Origin: Candidatus Latescibacterota bacterium
GTDB lineage: Bacteria > Latescibacterota > MVCY01
Length of the DNA: 12,797 nt
NCBI GenBank assembly: GCA_030629295.1
Contig: DAOVPH010000018.1
Span: forward strand, 1-12,797
Direction: 5' to 3'
Positions 10,958-12,797 of this stretch are shown here, piece by piece (within the stretch, counting starts at the first letter, position 1; the number at the start of each line of letters is the position of its first letter). A program made the position numbers and the translations under genes. Under the pieces are notes generated by a model that saw only the letters and a list, made by a program, of their open reading frames with translations, was not told the DNA's origin and did not search any database.

Positions 10958-12797
10958 TCACGGCTGTTGGAGGTCATAGGACACAATCCCTACGATGAGC
11001 CGTCCCGGATCCAGACTCGTTACGCTCTGGAGGTACTGTTTGTCTAAGATATTCCGCACATCCACACCCAGCCGGAGTCCGGGCACCAGCCTTCGGGAAA
11101 CCTTCAGGTGCATCACCCCGTATCCGGGAATACTCTCCTCATTCTTGTCGTCGCTATATTGCTTGCCCACCAGCTCCAAGGTGAGTGTTCCATCCAAGAA
11201 CCTATGGAATCCCAGTGCAAAGCTCCCCTTTACCTCAGGAACGTAGGTCAATGTCTTGTCCTCTAAGTCCTGCCGCTCAGGAAACTCCTTGATGACCGAC
11301 CGACTTCCAGTGAAGCCTGCCGACACGCTGAAATATGCTCCCACAGGAACCTGTGCGCTAGCCTCCACTCCCGTGAACTGCACCTTCGCCACATTTTGCC
11401 GTTGCATCAAGGGTCTCCTAAACAGCGAATCCCCAGTAGCCACATAGTAGAGGAAGTCTCGCCCTTCTGCATAGTAGCCAGTTAACTTCATCAAGGCTTG
11501 ACCTAAGCTCTGCTGGATGCCGCCTTCAAGGTTATAAAGCACCTCTGGCTCCAGATAGGGATTGGCGATTTTGGGCCCGAGTTGCATCCAGCCGCTGCGA
11601 CACAAATCATCTAAGATGGCCCCTCGGAAGGCCTTTCCGAACGAGGCATACAACCGGGTGGTCTCCAAAGCGCGATAACTGATTCCCAACCGGGGACACA
11701 CCTCGGACCAGGTGTGACTGTCGAGATCGCCGTACGTATCCCAGAACGCCATCGTGCTGTTGATCTGCCCGTTGGAGAAGCGCACCCGGTCGAAGCGTGC
11801 GCCAGCCACGAGATTCAGCCGTCCGTCCAGAACGCTCACCTCGTCCTGTACAAACGCCGAAAGGGTAGTCATCACTCCCTCGTTGGCCACCACATCCGGC
11901 GAGGTACGGTATGTATCTGCTCCATCCACCGAACCTCGCTTAGCGTCTACTCCAAAGGAAAGGGTCCCAAGCTGTCGAGCCTGGAATGAGACACTGGAAA
12001 GAAAACCCATATCCTTCCGATCCGACAGTACGTCGAAACGGGTGTACGCGCCCTTACGCATTCGCTCGCTGATACGGGCATATTGCTCCAATTGATAGAA
12101 ACCCTTCGCTTCCCAGTTCCAACCTCTCGTAGCTCCTTGGTATTGCAAAGAGTAGAAATCCGTATCAAAGTCGCGATACATCCCGTCGGGAGCCTGGATC
12201 TTTGTCCCTTCTCCCCGCTCATCGTCGTACCGCTGATAGGTGGCTACGATCTCGTGGATGCCTGCTCGGTATGTCACCTTAGCGGTCTGACTGTTCTCAT
12301 CTAAGAAGCGTTTAACCGTATACTCATCACGCTCCTCCTTCGGCTCAGAGATGTATCCATCGCTTTTAAGATACGTGCCCGAGAGGTACAGATTCACGAA
12401 CTGGTTTGGACCTAACGCGCGTCCGGCAGAGCACGAAAGATCACCTGCATACGTTCCTAAACTTCCGCCCCTGAGCGTGGCGTGTGTCTGGATGCCGTCG
12501 CTCGCCTTCCGGGTGATGATGTTGATCACACCTCCCATTGCATTTGAGCCGTAGACCGCCGAGGCCGGCCCCCGCACGATCTCGATCCGTTCGATGTCCT
12601 CCGACTTAATGCGATTCCAGTTTGTCCCCCCGGTATCGGTCTTATTGATCGGCACGCCGTCCACCATAACCAGCGTCCGGGAGGGCTCGTTGCCGCTTGT
12701 GCCCCGGAGCGTAATATCCGGACTCATCGTGAACATCCCGCCGTTCCTGCGCACATCTACGCCTGGCTCACTGACGATAAAATCATCTGCGCTTAAA
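10958..12797 (-). CDS. TonB-dependent outer-membrane receptor (5' end off window)
   Basis: The frame is open to the right edge (612 residues seen), so the signal peptide, TonB box and start of the plug are missing. The plug is plain: ITLRGTSGN.PSRTLVMVDGVPIN, then IKSEDIERIEIVRGPASAVYG and SNAMGGVINIITRK. The rest is a 22-strand beta-barrel pattern with alternating aromatic residues. It includes YRALETTRLYASFGKAFRGA, NPYLEPEVLYNLEGGIQQSL and the closing GLRLGVDVRNILDKQYLQ. The protein ends IVGIVSYDLQQP, so the usual terminal aromatic residue is followed by six more. Such receptors import metal chelates, heme, cobalamin or sugars using TonB energy. Closeness to cooT, a metal importer and lar genes on the same strand suggests a nickel or nickel-chelate substrate, by context only. 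The gene is visibly richer in GC than the importer genes. Confidence 0.92.
   Translation of the reverse strand, partial: LSADDFIVSEPGVDVRRNGGMFTMSPDITLRGTSGNEPSRTLVMVDGVPINKTDTGGTNWNRIKSEDIERIEIVRGPASAVYGSNAMGGVINIITRKASDGIQTHATLRGGSLGTYAGDLSCSAGRALGPNQFVNLYLSGTYLKSDGYISEPKEERDEYTVKRFLDENSQTAKVTYRAGIHEIVATYQRYDDERGEGTKIQAPDGMYRDFDTDFYSLQYQGATRGWNWEAKGFYQLEQYARISERMRKGAYTRFDVLSDRKDMGFLSSVSFQARQLGTLSFGVDAKRGSVDGADTYRTSPDVVANEGVMTTLSAFVQDEVSVLDGRLNLVAGARFDRVRFSNGQINSTMAFWDTYGDLDSHTWSEVCPRLGISYRALETTRLYASFGKAFRGAILDDLCRSGWMQLGPKIANPYLEPEVLYNLEGGIQQSLGQALMKLTGYYAEGRDFLYYVATGDSLFRRPLMQRQNVAKVQFTGVEASAQVPVGAYFSVSAGFTGSRSVIKEFPERQDLEDKTLTYVPEVKGSFALGFHRFLDGTLTLELVGKQYSDDKNEESIPGYGVMHLKVSRRLVPGLRLGVDVRNILDKQYLQSVTSLDPGRLIVGIVSYDLQQP

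Noticed and set aside
1..12797. CRISPR array, tRNA, rRNA, transposase or LarA gene
   Set aside because: I found no regularly spaced long direct repeats, no tRNA or rRNA signatures, no transposase frame, and no lactate racemase-type protein in any of the readable genes.

Overview
The window looks like a stretch of chromosome from a Gram-negative, probably anaerobic or microaerobic bacterium. A TonB-dependent outer-membrane receptor, several Sec-exported proteins and a solute-binding protein with a lipoprotein-like leader show a double-membrane envelope. A relic of a FlgD-Ig-type C-terminal tail (WDGKD..G..VASGIYLYRL) resembles tails common in the FCB superphylum and related candidate phyla. 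Several palindromic intergenic repeats are also present. I cannot name a genus from the sequence.

Region 1 (1-2319, minus strand) is a two-gene operon behind a good sigma70-type promoter. The first gene encodes an exported transglutaminase-like protein with an intact Cys and His. The second, cut by the left edge, encodes a clear paralogue that has lost both residues and is probably a pseudoenzyme.

Region 2 (2320-4261, plus strand) holds a promoter, two tandem small membrane-protein genes (66 and 35 aa), the 3' relic of a FlgD-Ig-tailed protein gene, a strong hairpin terminator, a second promoter, a nested palindromic repeat, and a rhomboid intramembrane protease gene.

Region 3 (4262-12797, all minus strand) reads as a nickel-handling module. 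In transcription order it has a TonB-dependent receptor (5' end off the window), a CooT-type nickel-binding protein, a metal ABC importer (binding protein, ATPase, permease), then larE, larB and larC, and last a short FmdE-domain protein. LarB, LarE and LarC make the nickel-pincer nucleotide (NPN) cofactor of lactate racemase-type enzymes. The linked importer belongs to the Zn/Mn (ZnuABC-like) family, but its binding protein lacks most of the usual ligand histidines. Nickel is therefore the natural candidate substrate, by inference. No LarA-type apoenzyme lies in the window.

The genes from the binding protein to the FmdE-like protein are tightly packed and probably form one operon. Its one loose joint, between the binding-protein and ATPase genes, carries a palindromic element inside a duplication of the ATPase start region. 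The leader upstream of the binding protein is full of inverted repeats and could hold the regulatory site.
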